Both the position numbers and the translations under genes were made by a program. This document shows, piece after piece, positions 1-6,798 of a DNA stretch of 13,987 nucleotides. Position 1 is the first letter of the stretch. Each line of letters begins with the position of its first letter. Source of the DNA: an uncultured Actinomycetes bacterium (GTDB taxonomy: Bacteria > Actinomycetota > Actinomycetes > Nanopelagicales > Nanopelagicaceae); assembly GCA_903891755.1 (NCBI GenBank), contig CAITFY010000087.1:1-13987 (forward strand), given 5' to 3'. The notes beneath the pieces were generated by a model. The model was not told the origin of the DNA and ran no database searches. It saw nothing but the letters and a program-made list of their open reading frames with translations.

Positions 1-1253
1 CCAACGCGACCGGTCTCTCCAACTGAGTAAGGAGGGAAGTTGTAGTTGTGCATGTAACGCTTGTGGTTCTCAGGGCTCAATGTGTCGAGCTGTTGCTCCA
101 TCTTAAGCATGTTAAGAGTTGTGACACCGAGGATCTGAGTTTCTCCACGCTCGAAGATTGCAGAACCGTGAACGCGAGGAATTACCTCGACCTCAGCGGT
201 GATCGCACGGATATCGCGAACTCCGCGACCATCGATACGGATCTTGTCGCGCAATACGCGCTGACGGACTGACTTCTTAGTTACAGAGCGAAGTGCGGCA
301 GAAACTTCCTTCTCGCGACCTTCAAACTCTGTTGCAAGAGCAAGCTTGGTAGCAGCGTTAACTTCATCGAGCTTTGTTTCACGATCTTGCTTTCCAGCAA
401 TTGTGAGAGCCTCTGAAATCTGTGCTGATGCCGCTGCCTCTACTGCTGCATAAACATCATCTTGGTAATCAAGGAAGACAGGGAATTCGCCGGTTGGCTT
501 TGCAGCAACCTTTGCGAGTTCATTCTGCGCATCGCAGAGTTGGCGGATGAATGGCTTTGCAGCCTCAAGTCCTTGACCAACAACCTCTTCGGTTGGAGCT
601 TGTGCGCCAGCCTTGATGAGATCAAGTGTCTGAGTTGTAGCTTCTGCTTCAACCATGATTACGGCAATGTCATCGCCTGCGATAGATCCAGCAACAACCA
701 TGTCAAAGACAGCCTTCTCCAAATCTGAGTGATTTGGGAATGCAACCCATTGTCCTTCGATCAATGCAACGCGAACTGCGCCGATTGGACCAGAGAATGG
801 AAGTCCTGCAAGTTGTGTAGACATTGACGCTGCGTTGATAGCAAGCACGTCATACATGTGATCTGGGTTCAAAGCCATAACGGTGACGACAACCTGCACT
901 TCATTGCGCAGACCCTTTACGAATGCTGGGCGAAGTGGGCGGTCAATCAAACGACAGGTGAGAATTGCATCTTCTGAAGGGCGGCCTTCACGACGGAAGA
1001 ATGATCCAGGGATCTTTCCTGCGGCGTACATACGCTCTTCAACATCCACTGTGAGTGGGAAGAAATCGAATTGATCCTTTGGCTGCTTTCCGGCAGTTGT
1101 TGCTGAGAGCAACATTGAATCATCATCGAGATAAACAAGCGCGGTTCCCGCAGCTTGACGTGCTAGGCGACCGGTTTCAAAACGGATTTCGCGCTTTCCA
1201 TACTTACCGTTATCAATTGTGGCAACGGCGAACTTAACATCTGGACCCTCCAT
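1..1253 (-). CDS. pnp: Polyribonucleotide nucleotidyltransferase (PNPase), 5' part; cut by window edge
   Basis: PNPase degrades RNA 3' to 5' by phosphorolysis and can add 3' tails; it acts in the cytoplasm as a trimer, often in a degradosome. I translated the minus strand from an ATG at 1253. The frame stays open for 417 codons to the window edge, a bit over half of a usual actinobacterial PNPase of about 740 aa. The first RNase PH-like domain is clear, with the segments GKIPGSFFRREGRPSEDAIL and RLIDRPLRPAF near residues 70-105. A helical linker follows, and then the start of the second RNase PH domain (KIRIDGRGVRDIR, then YNFPPYSVGETGR at the edge). The catalytic second-domain aspartates and the KH and S1 RNA-binding domains lie outside the window. 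The start has GGAG eight bases upstream. It follows rpsO, as in many bacteria, after a structured 147-base leader. Confidence 0.97.
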   Translation of the reverse strand, partial: MEGPDVKFAVATIDNGKYGKREIRFETGRLARQAAGTALVYLDDDSMLLSATTAGKQPKDQFDFFPLTVDVEERMYAAGKIPGSFFRREGRPSEDAILTCRLIDRPLRPAFVKGLRNEVQVVVTVMALNPDHMYDVLAINAASMSTQLAGLPFSGPIGAVRVALIEGQWVAFPNHSDLEKAVFDMVVAGSIAGDDIAVIMVEAEATTQTLDLIKAGAQAPTEEVVGQGLEAAKPFIRQLCDAQNELAKVAAKPTGEFPVFLDYQDDVYAAVEAAASAQISEALTIAGKQDRETKLDEVNAATKLALATEFEGREKEVSAALRSVTKKSVRQRVLRDKIRIDGRGVRDIRAITAEVEVIPRVHGSAIFERGETQILGVTTLNMLKMEQQLDTLSPENHKRYMHNYNFPPYSVGETGRV

Positions 1254-1261
1254 GGGTCATC

Positions 1262-1295
1262 TCCATTTCTCAGCTCTCTCACGTTAGGAAATGGA
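1262..1295 (-). repeat. 8-bp inverted repeat covering part of the pnp ribosome-binding site
   Basis: On the transcribed strand TCCATTTC (1295-1288) can pair perfectly with GAAATGGA (1269-1262), leaving an 18-base loop. The 3' arm contains the GGA of the GGAG ribosome-binding site of pnp. The loop contains the 3' arm of the longer 1270-1367 repeat, so the two helices interleave. Confidence 0.6.
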
Positions 1296-1367
1296 TCTTC
1301 GATCGAAGTTCACGGATTTTGGCCCGTAAACCACTACCGAGGACCGATTAACTAAAGAGAGAGCTGA
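1270..1367 (-). repeat. 11-bp inverted repeat with 76-base loop in the pnp leader
   Basis: Positions 1270-1280 and 1357-1367 are perfect inverted complements (core GAGAGAGCTG and CAGCTCTCTC). As RNA they would close a long stem over two smaller stems, giving a branched fold ahead of pnp. The duplex is a plausible double-strand ribonuclease site, by analogy with other pnp leaders. Confidence 0.6.
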
Positions 1368-1382
1368 ATTAAATATTTCTAA

Positions 1383-1404
1383 TTAATTAATATCTATTAA
1401 TTAA
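1383..1404. repeat. 22-base A+T-rich inverted repeat spanning the rpsO stop codon
   Basis: TTAATTAATA and TATTAATTAA, separated by two bases, form a perfect inverted repeat. Its right end includes the rpsO stop codon (1401-1403). As RNA it would be a weak all-A-U hairpin directly after the stop. It could mark the S15 mRNA 3' end or be drift in a short A+T-rich spacer. Confidence 0.5.
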
Positions 1405-1670
1405 CGACGAATACCGAGCTTTTCGATAATCGCTCTGTAACGCGTGACATCGGTCTTTGCAAGATATTGCAGAAGGCGACGACGCTTACCAACCAACAAC
1501 AAGAGTCCACGACGATTGTGGTGGTCATTCTTATTAGTCTTGAGGTGTTCAGTAATCTCTTCGATACGGCGTGAGAGCAGGGCAATTTGTGCCTCTGGGC
1601 TTCCTGTGTCAGTGGCGGAAGCGCCGTACTTTGTGATGATTTCTAGTTTCTCTGCTGGCTGTAGGGCCAT
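1401..1670 (-). CDS. rpsO: 30S ribosomal protein S15
   Basis: S15 binds 16S rRNA at the central-domain three-way junction and nucleates assembly of the 30S platform. The protein is 89 aa, exactly the usual length. It has the family signature GSPEAQIALLSRRI (residues 23-36), then EHLKTNKNDHHNRRGLL and LVGKRRRLLQYL, and ends EKLGIRR. The ATG at 1670 is chosen over an upstream GTG at 1742: the protein then begins MALQPAEKLEI as in the family, and AAAGGAG lies at normal spacing. The added residues of the longer frame resemble nothing and run through the structured leader. It sits between ribF and pnp, the common bacterial order. S15 often represses its own mRNA, and the preceding gap could support that. 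Confidence 0.98.
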   Translation of the reverse strand: MALQPAEKLEIITKYGASATDTGSPEAQIALLSRRIEEITEHLKTNKNDHHNRRGLLLLVGKRRRLLQYLAKTDVTRYRAIIEKLGIRR

Positions 1671-1806
1671 GGTGGCGCTCCTTTGACTTTCACGAGGGCC
1701 TCGGTGTGAATCACGAAGGCACGCTTTCTCGCTTGTGGACAAAGGTTATCAGCGAGGCACCATCGGTGCGAAATCGCACCCCATTTAAGCGGGGAATGCG
1801 GGGTGA
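1671..1806 (-). promoter_or_regulatory. Candidate S15 (rpsO) mRNA leader with competing stems
   Basis: This 136-base gap between the ribF stop and rpsO start contains a chain of perfect short stems on the transcribed strand. Stem A pairs 1800-1805 with 1777-1782. Stem B pairs 1775-1780 with 1765-1770 (loop ATTT). Stem C pairs 1765-1769 with 1757-1761 (3-base loop). Stem D pairs 1751-1756 with 1728-1733. A small bulged hairpin occupies 1691-1706, just before the AAAGGAG ribosome-binding site. A and B share bases, as do B and C, so they are alternatives. No T-run follows any of them. Leaders that bind S15 and control rpsO are known in several phyla, including Actinobacteria; whether this is one is inference. 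I see no convincing promoter hexamers. Confidence 0.5.
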
Positions 1807-2670
1807 TTAAGCGGTGAGCACCTTGGCGAGCTCGCAATCGGCCTTCATCTGGACCAAGAGCGGATCGAGCCCATCGAATTTCAGGGTGTCGCGAAGGCGG
1901 AAGCCGAACTCCAATTTTGCCTCTTGGTCATACAAATCCAGGCCACTTTGATCGATTGCATAAGCCTCGACCTGGCGACCGCGGACTCCAGGGAAAGTTG
2001 GATTCGTGCCAATTGAGATTGCTGCCTGCCAGCGGTGATCTCCAACGGTGAGCCAGCCGGCGTAAACGCCATCAGCAGGAATTGTGGCATTGTCAGCGAG
2101 ACCCATATTGGCAGTTGGATAACCGATTGTGCGACCACGCTTCTCGCCGTGAACAACGGGACCGCGAAGATAGAAAGGTCGGGTCAACATCTCATTCGCG
2201 CGCTCAACATCTCCATCGACAATTAAGGTTCGAATTCGAGTAGATGAGATCGCGCTACCGCGATCCTCTTGAAGATGAACTGCGCTGACTCCAAAGCCTT
2301 GGGCATGTTCTTTGAGGTAATCCACGTTTCCAGCTGCCTTGTGTCCGAAGGTGAAATTCGCACCAACCGTTACATGTGTTGCGGCTAATTGATTAACCAA
2401 TACTTCGGTGATGAATGCATCTGGCGACATTGCCGCAAACTCTCTTGTAAATGGAAGCACAACGACATCTGATGCGCCATTCTCTTTGAGCAACTCAATG
2501 CGATCGCCGAGGTTTACAAGTGCAGTTGGGGTGCGCTCAGGCGCAAAGATTGATGTTGGATGTGGATCAAAGGTAAGAACAGTAACCGCGCCGTATTTGG
2601 CCGCCTCGGCCAAAATCTCTTGGTGTCCGCGATGCACGCCATCGAAAATGCCGATTGCCACTGAGGTCAT
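1807..2670 (-). CDS. ribF: Bifunctional riboflavin kinase / FAD synthetase
   Basis: RibF phosphorylates riboflavin to FMN and adenylates FMN to FAD, in the cytoplasm. The 287-aa protein has both modules. The N-terminal nucleotidyltransferase shows GIFDGVHRGHQ with the HxGH motif at residues 13-16 and the second motif ISSTRIR at 141-147. The C-terminal flavokinase shows GYPTAN (183-188), GVYAGW (201-206), SIGTNPTF (219-226) and VEAYAID (234-240), the last holding the expected catalytic glutamate. It begins almost directly at the first Rossmann strand, so it lacks the 15-25 residues that many actinobacterial homologues carry ahead of it; no in-frame upstream start exists before the truB stop. 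The start lies five bases after truB with only a weak purine-rich site, which suggests coupled translation. Confidence 0.96.
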   Translation of the reverse strand: MTSVAIGIFDGVHRGHQEILAEAAKYGAVTVLTFDPHPTSIFAPERTPTALVNLGDRIELLKENGASDVVVLPFTREFAAMSPDAFITEVLVNQLAATHVTVGANFTFGHKAAGNVDYLKEHAQGFGVSAVHLQEDRGSAISSTRIRTLIVDGDVERANEMLTRPFYLRGPVVHGEKRGRTIGYPTANMGLADNATIPADGVYAGWLTVGDHRWQAAISIGTNPTFPGVRGRQVEAYAIDQSGLDLYDQEAKLEFGFRLRDTLKFDGLDPLLVQMKADCELAKVLTA

Positions 2671-2675
2671 GGCGC

Positions 2676-3551
2676 TTATTCTTTCATGGAAACAAGAGTT
2701 GGTCGCGCGAGAGTGTGCTCGCCTAACGTTGAATTCTCAAGCAAAGCTACGAAGGAGCCATCACTTGAAAGTGCTGCAACAGGTCCCTGCGAATCATTCG
2801 CACTAATTGTGCGTCCAAATGAGATCTCATTGAGCTCTTGAAGTTGAAGTTCGCGGACCGGCAAGATTCGAGAGATTCCGGCGGCAGTTGTGATTGGTTC
2901 GGCGCTCTCCCACTCTGCACACTCGGCTATATCAAAAGGTGAGACCAGAGTTCGGCGAAGTGCGGTGAGATGTCCCCCAACACCTAAGGAATCTCCCAAA
3001 TCTCTGGCAATTGCTCTGATGTAGGTACCAGCGGAGCAGATCACTGAGATCTCGATATTGATTGAATCATCGCTTCGCGAAATTGAGTGAATATCAATTG
3101 AGGTAATTGTGACTTCGCGAGATGGGAGTTCGAATTCCTCTCCAGCACGAACTCGCTCATGCCCGGTCTTGCCACCAACTTTGATAGCGCTTACAGAGCT
3201 CGGGCGTTGAGAGATAACGCCAACCATCTTCGCCAATTCCTCTTGAATTTCAGAGTCGGTGATCTTTGCTAAATCTTTCGGATCAGCCACCTTGAGAACT
3301 TCACCCTCAACATCATCTGTAAGAGTAGATCGTCCCAATGAGACGGTCGCGGAGTAACCCTTAGTTCCATCAACGACATATTGAAGTAAGCGGGTGGCAT
3401 TGCCAATTCCTAGTACAAGGACGCCAGTTGCCATCGGGTCCAAAGTCCCAGCGTGACCGACTTTCTTCGTTCCAAAGCGGCGACGAATTTTTGCCACCAC
3501 ATCATGGCTCGTCATTCCACTGCTCTTATCAACGAGCAAGAAACCATTCAT
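2676..3551 (-). CDS. truB: tRNA pseudouridine(55) synthase
   Basis: TruB converts U55 in the T-loop of most tRNAs to pseudouridine and also helps tRNA folding. The protein is 291 aa. The catalytic block VGHAGTLDPMATG places the nucleophilic aspartate at residue 38. The segment GYSATVSLGRSTLTDDVEG (65-83) and the C-terminal catalytic-domain motif TYIRAIARDLGDSLG (176-190) also match the family. After LRRTLVSPF (198-206) a C-terminal extension of about 85 residues follows, consistent with the small RNA-binding tail found in many TruB proteins. It starts 12 bases after rbfA and ends 5 bases before ribF. The ribosome-binding site is weak, so coupling to rbfA is likely. Confidence 0.97.
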   Translation of the reverse strand: MNGFLLVDKSSGMTSHDVVAKIRRRFGTKKVGHAGTLDPMATGVLVLGIGNATRLLQYVVDGTKGYSATVSLGRSTLTDDVEGEVLKVADPKDLAKITDSEIQEELAKMVGVISQRPSSVSAIKVGGKTGHERVRAGEEFELPSREVTITSIDIHSISRSDDSINIEISVICSAGTYIRAIARDLGDSLGVGGHLTALRRTLVSPFDIAECAEWESAEPITTAAGISRILPVRELQLQELNEISFGRTISANDSQGPVAALSSDGSFVALLENSTLGEHTLARPTLVSMKE

Positions 3552-3563
3552 GCCAGGGTGGAG

Positions 3564-3980
3564 TTACTCAGTAATTTTGTACGGGTCGGCATCGCCGATG
3601 GGCTTTGCACCTTCACGTAACTTCGCGAGCTCAGCATCAGCGGCGCGTACAGATGACATCAAGTCATTCATCGCGGAAGCAGATTCCTGCAAACCGTCAG
3701 CGAAGAATTCGATTGTCGGAGTGATGCGCAATCCAAGTGAGCCGCCAACTTCTCGGCGGATCAAGCCCTTGGCTGAAGCTAGCGCAGCAGCGGTACCTGC
3801 TTGCGCCTCTTCATCACCAAGGACTGTGTAGAAAATAGAGGCTTGCTGTAAATCACCGGTGACGCGAACATCAGTGATCGTGACAAAGCCCAAGCGAGGA
3901 TCTTTCACCTTTGCTTCAAGCGATGCCGCGACCACCTCTTTAATGCGATCGGCAACTTTTAGTGCACGGTTTGATGCCAT
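3564..3980 (-). CDS. rbfA: Ribosome-binding factor A
   Basis: RbfA is a single KH-type domain protein that binds the immature 30S subunit near the 16S rRNA 5' helix and supports late assembly and cold adaptation. The protein is 138 aa, normal for Actinobacteria. The family pattern is visible: RALKVADRIKEVVAASLEAK (5-24), DPRLGFVTITDVRVTGDLQQ (27-46) then ASIFYTVLGDE, and IRREVGGSLGLRITPTIEFF (74-93). A charged C-terminal tail follows. The ATG lies two bases after the infB stop, so translation is probably coupled to infB. No ylxP (DUF503) gene intervenes, although one is often found at this junction in other Actinobacteria. Confidence 0.96.
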   Translation of the reverse strand: MASNRALKVADRIKEVVAASLEAKVKDPRLGFVTITDVRVTGDLQQASIFYTVLGDEEAQAGTAAALASAKGLIRREVGGSLGLRITPTIEFFADGLQESASAMNDLMSSVRAADAELAKLREGAKPIGDADPYKITE

Positions 3981-3982
3981 GG

Positions 3983-6697
3983 TTAAGCTCGCTTCTTCTC
4001 GCGAATCTCGAATACCTGGATTACATCGCCAACTTCAAGCTCCTTGTATGAACCGAGTCCAATACCGCACTCGTATCCATCCTTGACCTCAGTTGCATCA
4101 TCCTTGAAGCGTCGTAGAGATTCGATTGCGAGGTTCTCGCCAACGACAACTCCATTACGCAAGGTACGAGCCTTGGCGTTACGACGGATAAATCCATCGA
4201 GTACCAAGCAACCAGCGATATTTCCAACCTTGCTTGATTTAAAGATGTCGCGGACTTCTGCATTACCGAGTACAACTTCCTCGTACTCTGGCTTGAGCAG
4301 ACCCTTAAGGGATGCCTCGATCTCTTCAATTGCTTGATAAATAACGGTGTAGAAGCGAACTTCAACGCCTTCTTGATCAGCGAAGATTGCGGTTTGTGGT
4401 TCAGGCTTAACGTTGAATCCGATGATGACCGCTGTCGAAGCAGAAGCCAGAGTTACATCGTTCTTAGTGATTGCACCAACACCACGGTGGATAACGCGAA
4501 GATCAACTTCACTACCCACATCGAGTTGCAAGAGCGCATCTTCAAGAGCTTCAACAGAACCGGAAACGTCACCCTTGAGGATGAGGTTAAGAGTGCTGAC
4601 CTTGGATTGCTCCATGAAGTCTTCAAGTGAGACCTTCTTACGAGTCTTAGCCAAGAGCGCATTACGAGTAGCAAGCTGACGCTTCTCAGCGATCTGACGA
4701 GCTGTGCGATCATCTTCTGCGACGATAAATGAATCACCGGCGCCAGGTACGGAGGTGAATCCGAGTACCTGTACTGGGCGAGATGGACCGGCCTCTGTTA
4801 CAGCATCGCCATTCTCATCGAGCATTGCACGAACGCGGCCATAAGAACCGCCAGCAACGATGGCATCTCCAACGCGAAGTGTTCCGCGCTGTACCAATAC
4901 GGTTGCAACTGGTCCGCGACCCTTATCGAGGTTAGCTTCAATAGCCACACCGCGAGCAGCATCATCAGCAACGGCACGAAGATCAAGGGCAGCATCTGCG
5001 GTGAGCAGAACGCTGTCGATCAATTCATCAAGGCCTTCACCTGATTTTGCAGAGACGTTTACGAATATTGTGGTTCCGCCATACTCTTCAGCGATCAAGT
5101 TGTACTCAGTCAACTGTTGGCGGACCTTATCTGGGTTCGCGCCTTCCTTATCGACCTTGTTAACAGCAACAACGATTGGGACATCTGCTGCTTGAGCGTG
5201 GTTCAGTGCCTCGATGGTTTGTGGCATAACGCCGTCATCAGCAGCAACAACCAAGATCGCGATATCAGTTACCTTCGCACCACGAGCACGCATAGCTGTG
5301 AAGGCTTCGTGACCAGGTGTATCGATGAATGTGATTGCGCGTTCTACGCCATCATGCATACGGTGAATTTGGTATGCACCAATGTGCTGAGTAATTCCGC
5401 CAGCTTCAGACTTAATAACTTCAGTCTTTCGGATCGCATCCAAGAGACGTGTCTTACCGTGATCGACGTGACCCATAACGGTGACGATTGGCGAGCGCAC
5501 GACGAGATCTTCATCAGCAATATCTTCGAGCTCTTGCTCGAGATTGATATCGAACTCTTCTAGGAGCTCGCGATCCTCATCTTCTGGGCTAACGACTTGA
5601 ATTACGAAACCAAGTTCGCCACCAAGAATCTTGAAGGTATCTTCATCAACCGATTGAGTAGCAGTAACCATCTCACCTAAGTGGAATAGCGCTGAAACTA
5701 ATGAGGCTGGATCGCCATTAATCTTCTCGGCGAAATCCATAAGTGTTGCGCCGCGACGCAGACGAATAACGGTCTTTCCATCACCGTGAGGAACAACTGC
5801 TCCACCAAGTGAAGGTGCCGCCATATTGTCGAACTCTTCGCGAAGAGCCTTCTTGCTCTTATGCGCCTTGCCCTTCTTGCTTCCCTGCTTACCGAATGCT
5901 CCAGCAGTTCCGCCACGTTGATGACGACCGCCACCCTTGCCACCAAAGTTCGATGGACCAGTTGTTGGCGTTGCAGATGGTGTGCGATATGGAGAACCAC
6001 CCGCTGCTCCACCAGGCCGAGGTGCGCCTGCGCCAGCTGGGCGAGGTGCTCCTGGACCTGCAGGACGTGCTGCAAAACCTGGACGAACTGCGCCAGGACG
6101 ATTGCCTGACATTGGAGGACGCTCACCCGGACGGATTGGTCGGTTAGCTGGTGGGCGAGGAATTGCTCCACCCACTGCAGATGTGAATGGATTGTTACCG
6201 GCGCGAGGTGGGCGAGGAATTGCTCCTGCTACCTGTGCTGGATTTGGTGTTGCAAATGGATTGTTACCTGGACGAGGTGGCTTAGGTGCTGCGCCATCTT
6301 CTGGAGCTACAGGTGCTGCCGCTTCCGGTGCAGGTGGTGGTGTTGGAACAACGGGTGGACGAGGGAGGGCCGAAGTTGGCGCTGTCGATCCAGCCTGAAT
6401 ACCAAGTTGGGTGCGAGTGCTCTCATCGAGTTGAGCAATTGCAGCATCAATCTCTTCTTGAGTTGGCTCTGCTTTTTTGGCTGCTGCCTTCTTGGCAGGT
6501 GCCTTCTTTGCCGCAGGGGCAGCGCCCTCTGCAGGTTTCATATCTGGGAACTTCTCCATCAACTTTCGCACAACAGGTGCTTCAACAGTTGATGATGCTG
6601 ACTTAACGAACTCGCCAACTTCTTGTAACTTAGCGAGGAGCTCTTTGCTATCGAGCCCTAATTCTTTTGCTAATTCGTAAACACGGACCTTTGCCAC
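3983..6697 (-). CDS. infB: Translation initiation factor IF-2
   Basis: IF-2 is the GTPase that brings initiator tRNA to the 30S subunit and promotes 50S joining. The protein is 904 aa, typical for Actinobacteria. Residues 1-52 are the N-terminal IF2 domain (VYELAKELGLDSKELL). Residues 54-285 are a long Ala/Pro/Gly/Arg-rich linker, and a second IF2_N-like segment lies near 310-365. The G domain has G1 GHVDHGKT (409-416), G3 DTPGH (459-463), G4 NKVD (513-516) and G5 SAK (549-551). The beta-barrel and initiator-tRNA-binding domains follow to the C terminus. The start is GTG at 6697, with AGGAAGG just upstream; an in-frame stop 36 bases further up rules out a longer protein. It is separated from ylxR by an unusual 125-base gap. 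Confidence 0.98.
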   Translation of the reverse strand: MAKVRVYELAKELGLDSKELLAKLQEVGEFVKSASSTVEAPVVRKLMEKFPDMKPAEGAAPAAKKAPAKKAAAKKAEPTQEEIDAAIAQLDESTRTQLGIQAGSTAPTSALPRPPVVPTPPPAPEAAAPVAPEDGAAPKPPRPGNNPFATPNPAQVAGAIPRPPRAGNNPFTSAVGGAIPRPPANRPIRPGERPPMSGNRPGAVRPGFAARPAGPGAPRPAGAGAPRPGGAAGGSPYRTPSATPTTGPSNFGGKGGGRHQRGGTAGAFGKQGSKKGKAHKSKKALREEFDNMAAPSLGGAVVPHGDGKTVIRLRRGATLMDFAEKINGDPASLVSALFHLGEMVTATQSVDEDTFKILGGELGFVIQVVSPEDEDRELLEEFDINLEQELEDIADEDLVVRSPIVTVMGHVDHGKTRLLDAIRKTEVIKSEAGGITQHIGAYQIHRMHDGVERAITFIDTPGHEAFTAMRARGAKVTDIAILVVAADDGVMPQTIEALNHAQAADVPIVVAVNKVDKEGANPDKVRQQLTEYNLIAEEYGGTTIFVNVSAKSGEGLDELIDSVLLTADAALDLRAVADDAARGVAIEANLDKGRGPVATVLVQRGTLRVGDAIVAGGSYGRVRAMLDENGDAVTEAGPSRPVQVLGFTSVPGAGDSFIVAEDDRTARQIAEKRQLATRNALLAKTRKKVSLEDFMEQSKVSTLNLILKGDVSGSVEALEDALLQLDVGSEVDLRVIHRGVGAITKNDVTLASASTAVIIGFNVKPEPQTAIFADQEGVEVRFYTVIYQAIEEIEASLKGLLKPEYEEVVLGNAEVRDIFKSSKVGNIAGCLVLDGFIRRNAKARTLRNGVVVGENLAIESLRRFKDDATEVKDGYECGIGLGSYKELEVGDVIQVFEIREKKRA
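6151..6268. repeat. Short direct repeats within the infB linker coding region
   Basis: A 19-base repeat (GTGGGCGAGGAATTGCTCC) occurs at 6151-6169 and 6208-6226, 57 bases apart. A 14-base repeat (AATGGATTGTTACC) occurs at 6186-6199 and 6255-6268, 69 bases apart. Both offsets are multiples of three. They encode the repeated peptide elements GAIPRPP and GNNPF in the IF-2 linker. This looks like in-frame duplication in a low-complexity linker. Confidence 0.8.
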
Positions 6698-6740
6698 AGT
6701 TGCCTTCCTGGTTCTTGGCCCCTGCGTCTATCGCCGAAGC

Positions 6741-6798
6741 CTAAATAAATGCCTTACTCATGAGCGCGCGGTGCTCATGATTGTGTGTATGCCTTCAT
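6741..6798 (-). other. Chain of three mini-ORFs linked by ATGA overlaps upstream of infB
   Basis: Just after the ylxR stop there is a strong ribosome-binding site (AAGGAG, five bases before an ATG at 6798). That ATG opens a 7-codon frame, MKAYTQS, with a TGA ending at 6775. The TGA overlaps a new ATG (start 6778) that opens MSTARS, ending at 6758. That TGA overlaps another ATG (start 6761) that opens MSKAFI, ending with TAG at 6741. The first two junctions sit in the arms of the 6758-6780 hairpin, so the ATGA repeats partly follow from the inverted repeat. No homology can be claimed at this size. A leader-peptide or ribosome-transit role ahead of infB is a hypothesis; chance is the alternative. 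Confidence 0.35.
6758..6780 (-). promoter_or_regulatory. Perfect 8-bp hairpin in the ylxR-infB gap
   Basis: TCATGAGC (6758-6765) and GCTCATGA (6773-6780) are perfect inverted complements around a 7-base loop rich in G+C. On the transcribed strand the hairpin lies 17 bases or more downstream of the AAGGAG site near 6805 and about 60 bases before the infB start. It is not followed by a T-run, so it is not a standard intrinsic terminator. It may be a processing site, an attenuating structure or an inverted-repeat protein-binding site. Confidence 0.5.

Larger units (their letters stand above)
1254..1400 (-). promoter_or_regulatory. Structured rpsO-pnp intergenic region / pnp leader
   Basis: This 147-base gap lies between the rpsO stop and the pnp start and holds several inverted repeats on the transcribed strand. 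An 11-bp perfect repeat pairs 1357-1367 with 1270-1280. An 8-bp perfect repeat pairs 1288-1295 with 1262-1269, and its 3' arm reaches into the GGAG ribosome-binding site of pnp. Between the arms of the long repeat are a 12-base palindrome (1297-1308) and a 5-bp stem with one G-U pair (1341-1345 with 1321-1325). No T-run follows any stem, so this does not look like a simple terminator. In E. coli and Streptomyces the rpsO-pnp intergenic hairpin is an RNase III target and in E. coli PNPase represses its own mRNA through it. A similar role here is inferred from position and pairing only. Confidence 0.6.

Noticed and set aside
1671..1742. A 24-residue N-terminal extension of S15 from a GTG at 1742.
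   Set aside because: S15 is normally 89 aa starting as MALQPAEK does here. AAAGGAG precedes the ATG at 1670, and the extension runs through the structured leader.
1765..1780. Intrinsic terminator after ribF (6-bp stem with ATTT loop).
   Set aside because: No T-run follows on the transcribed strand, and the arms pair equally well with neighbouring segments, so it is treated as part of a leader fold.
5117..5563. A 148-codon plus-strand open frame.
   Set aside because: It lies antisense to the conserved IF-2 GTPase domain, has no family resemblance and no ribosome-binding site. It is a shadow frame.
5937..6398. A 153-codon open frame on the plus strand, rich in Gly, Ala and Pro.
   Set aside because: It is the exact antisense of the IF-2 linker. 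Pro/Gly/Ala/Arg codons mirror to similar codons and leave long stop-free frames. It has no independent ribosome-binding site or family resemblance.
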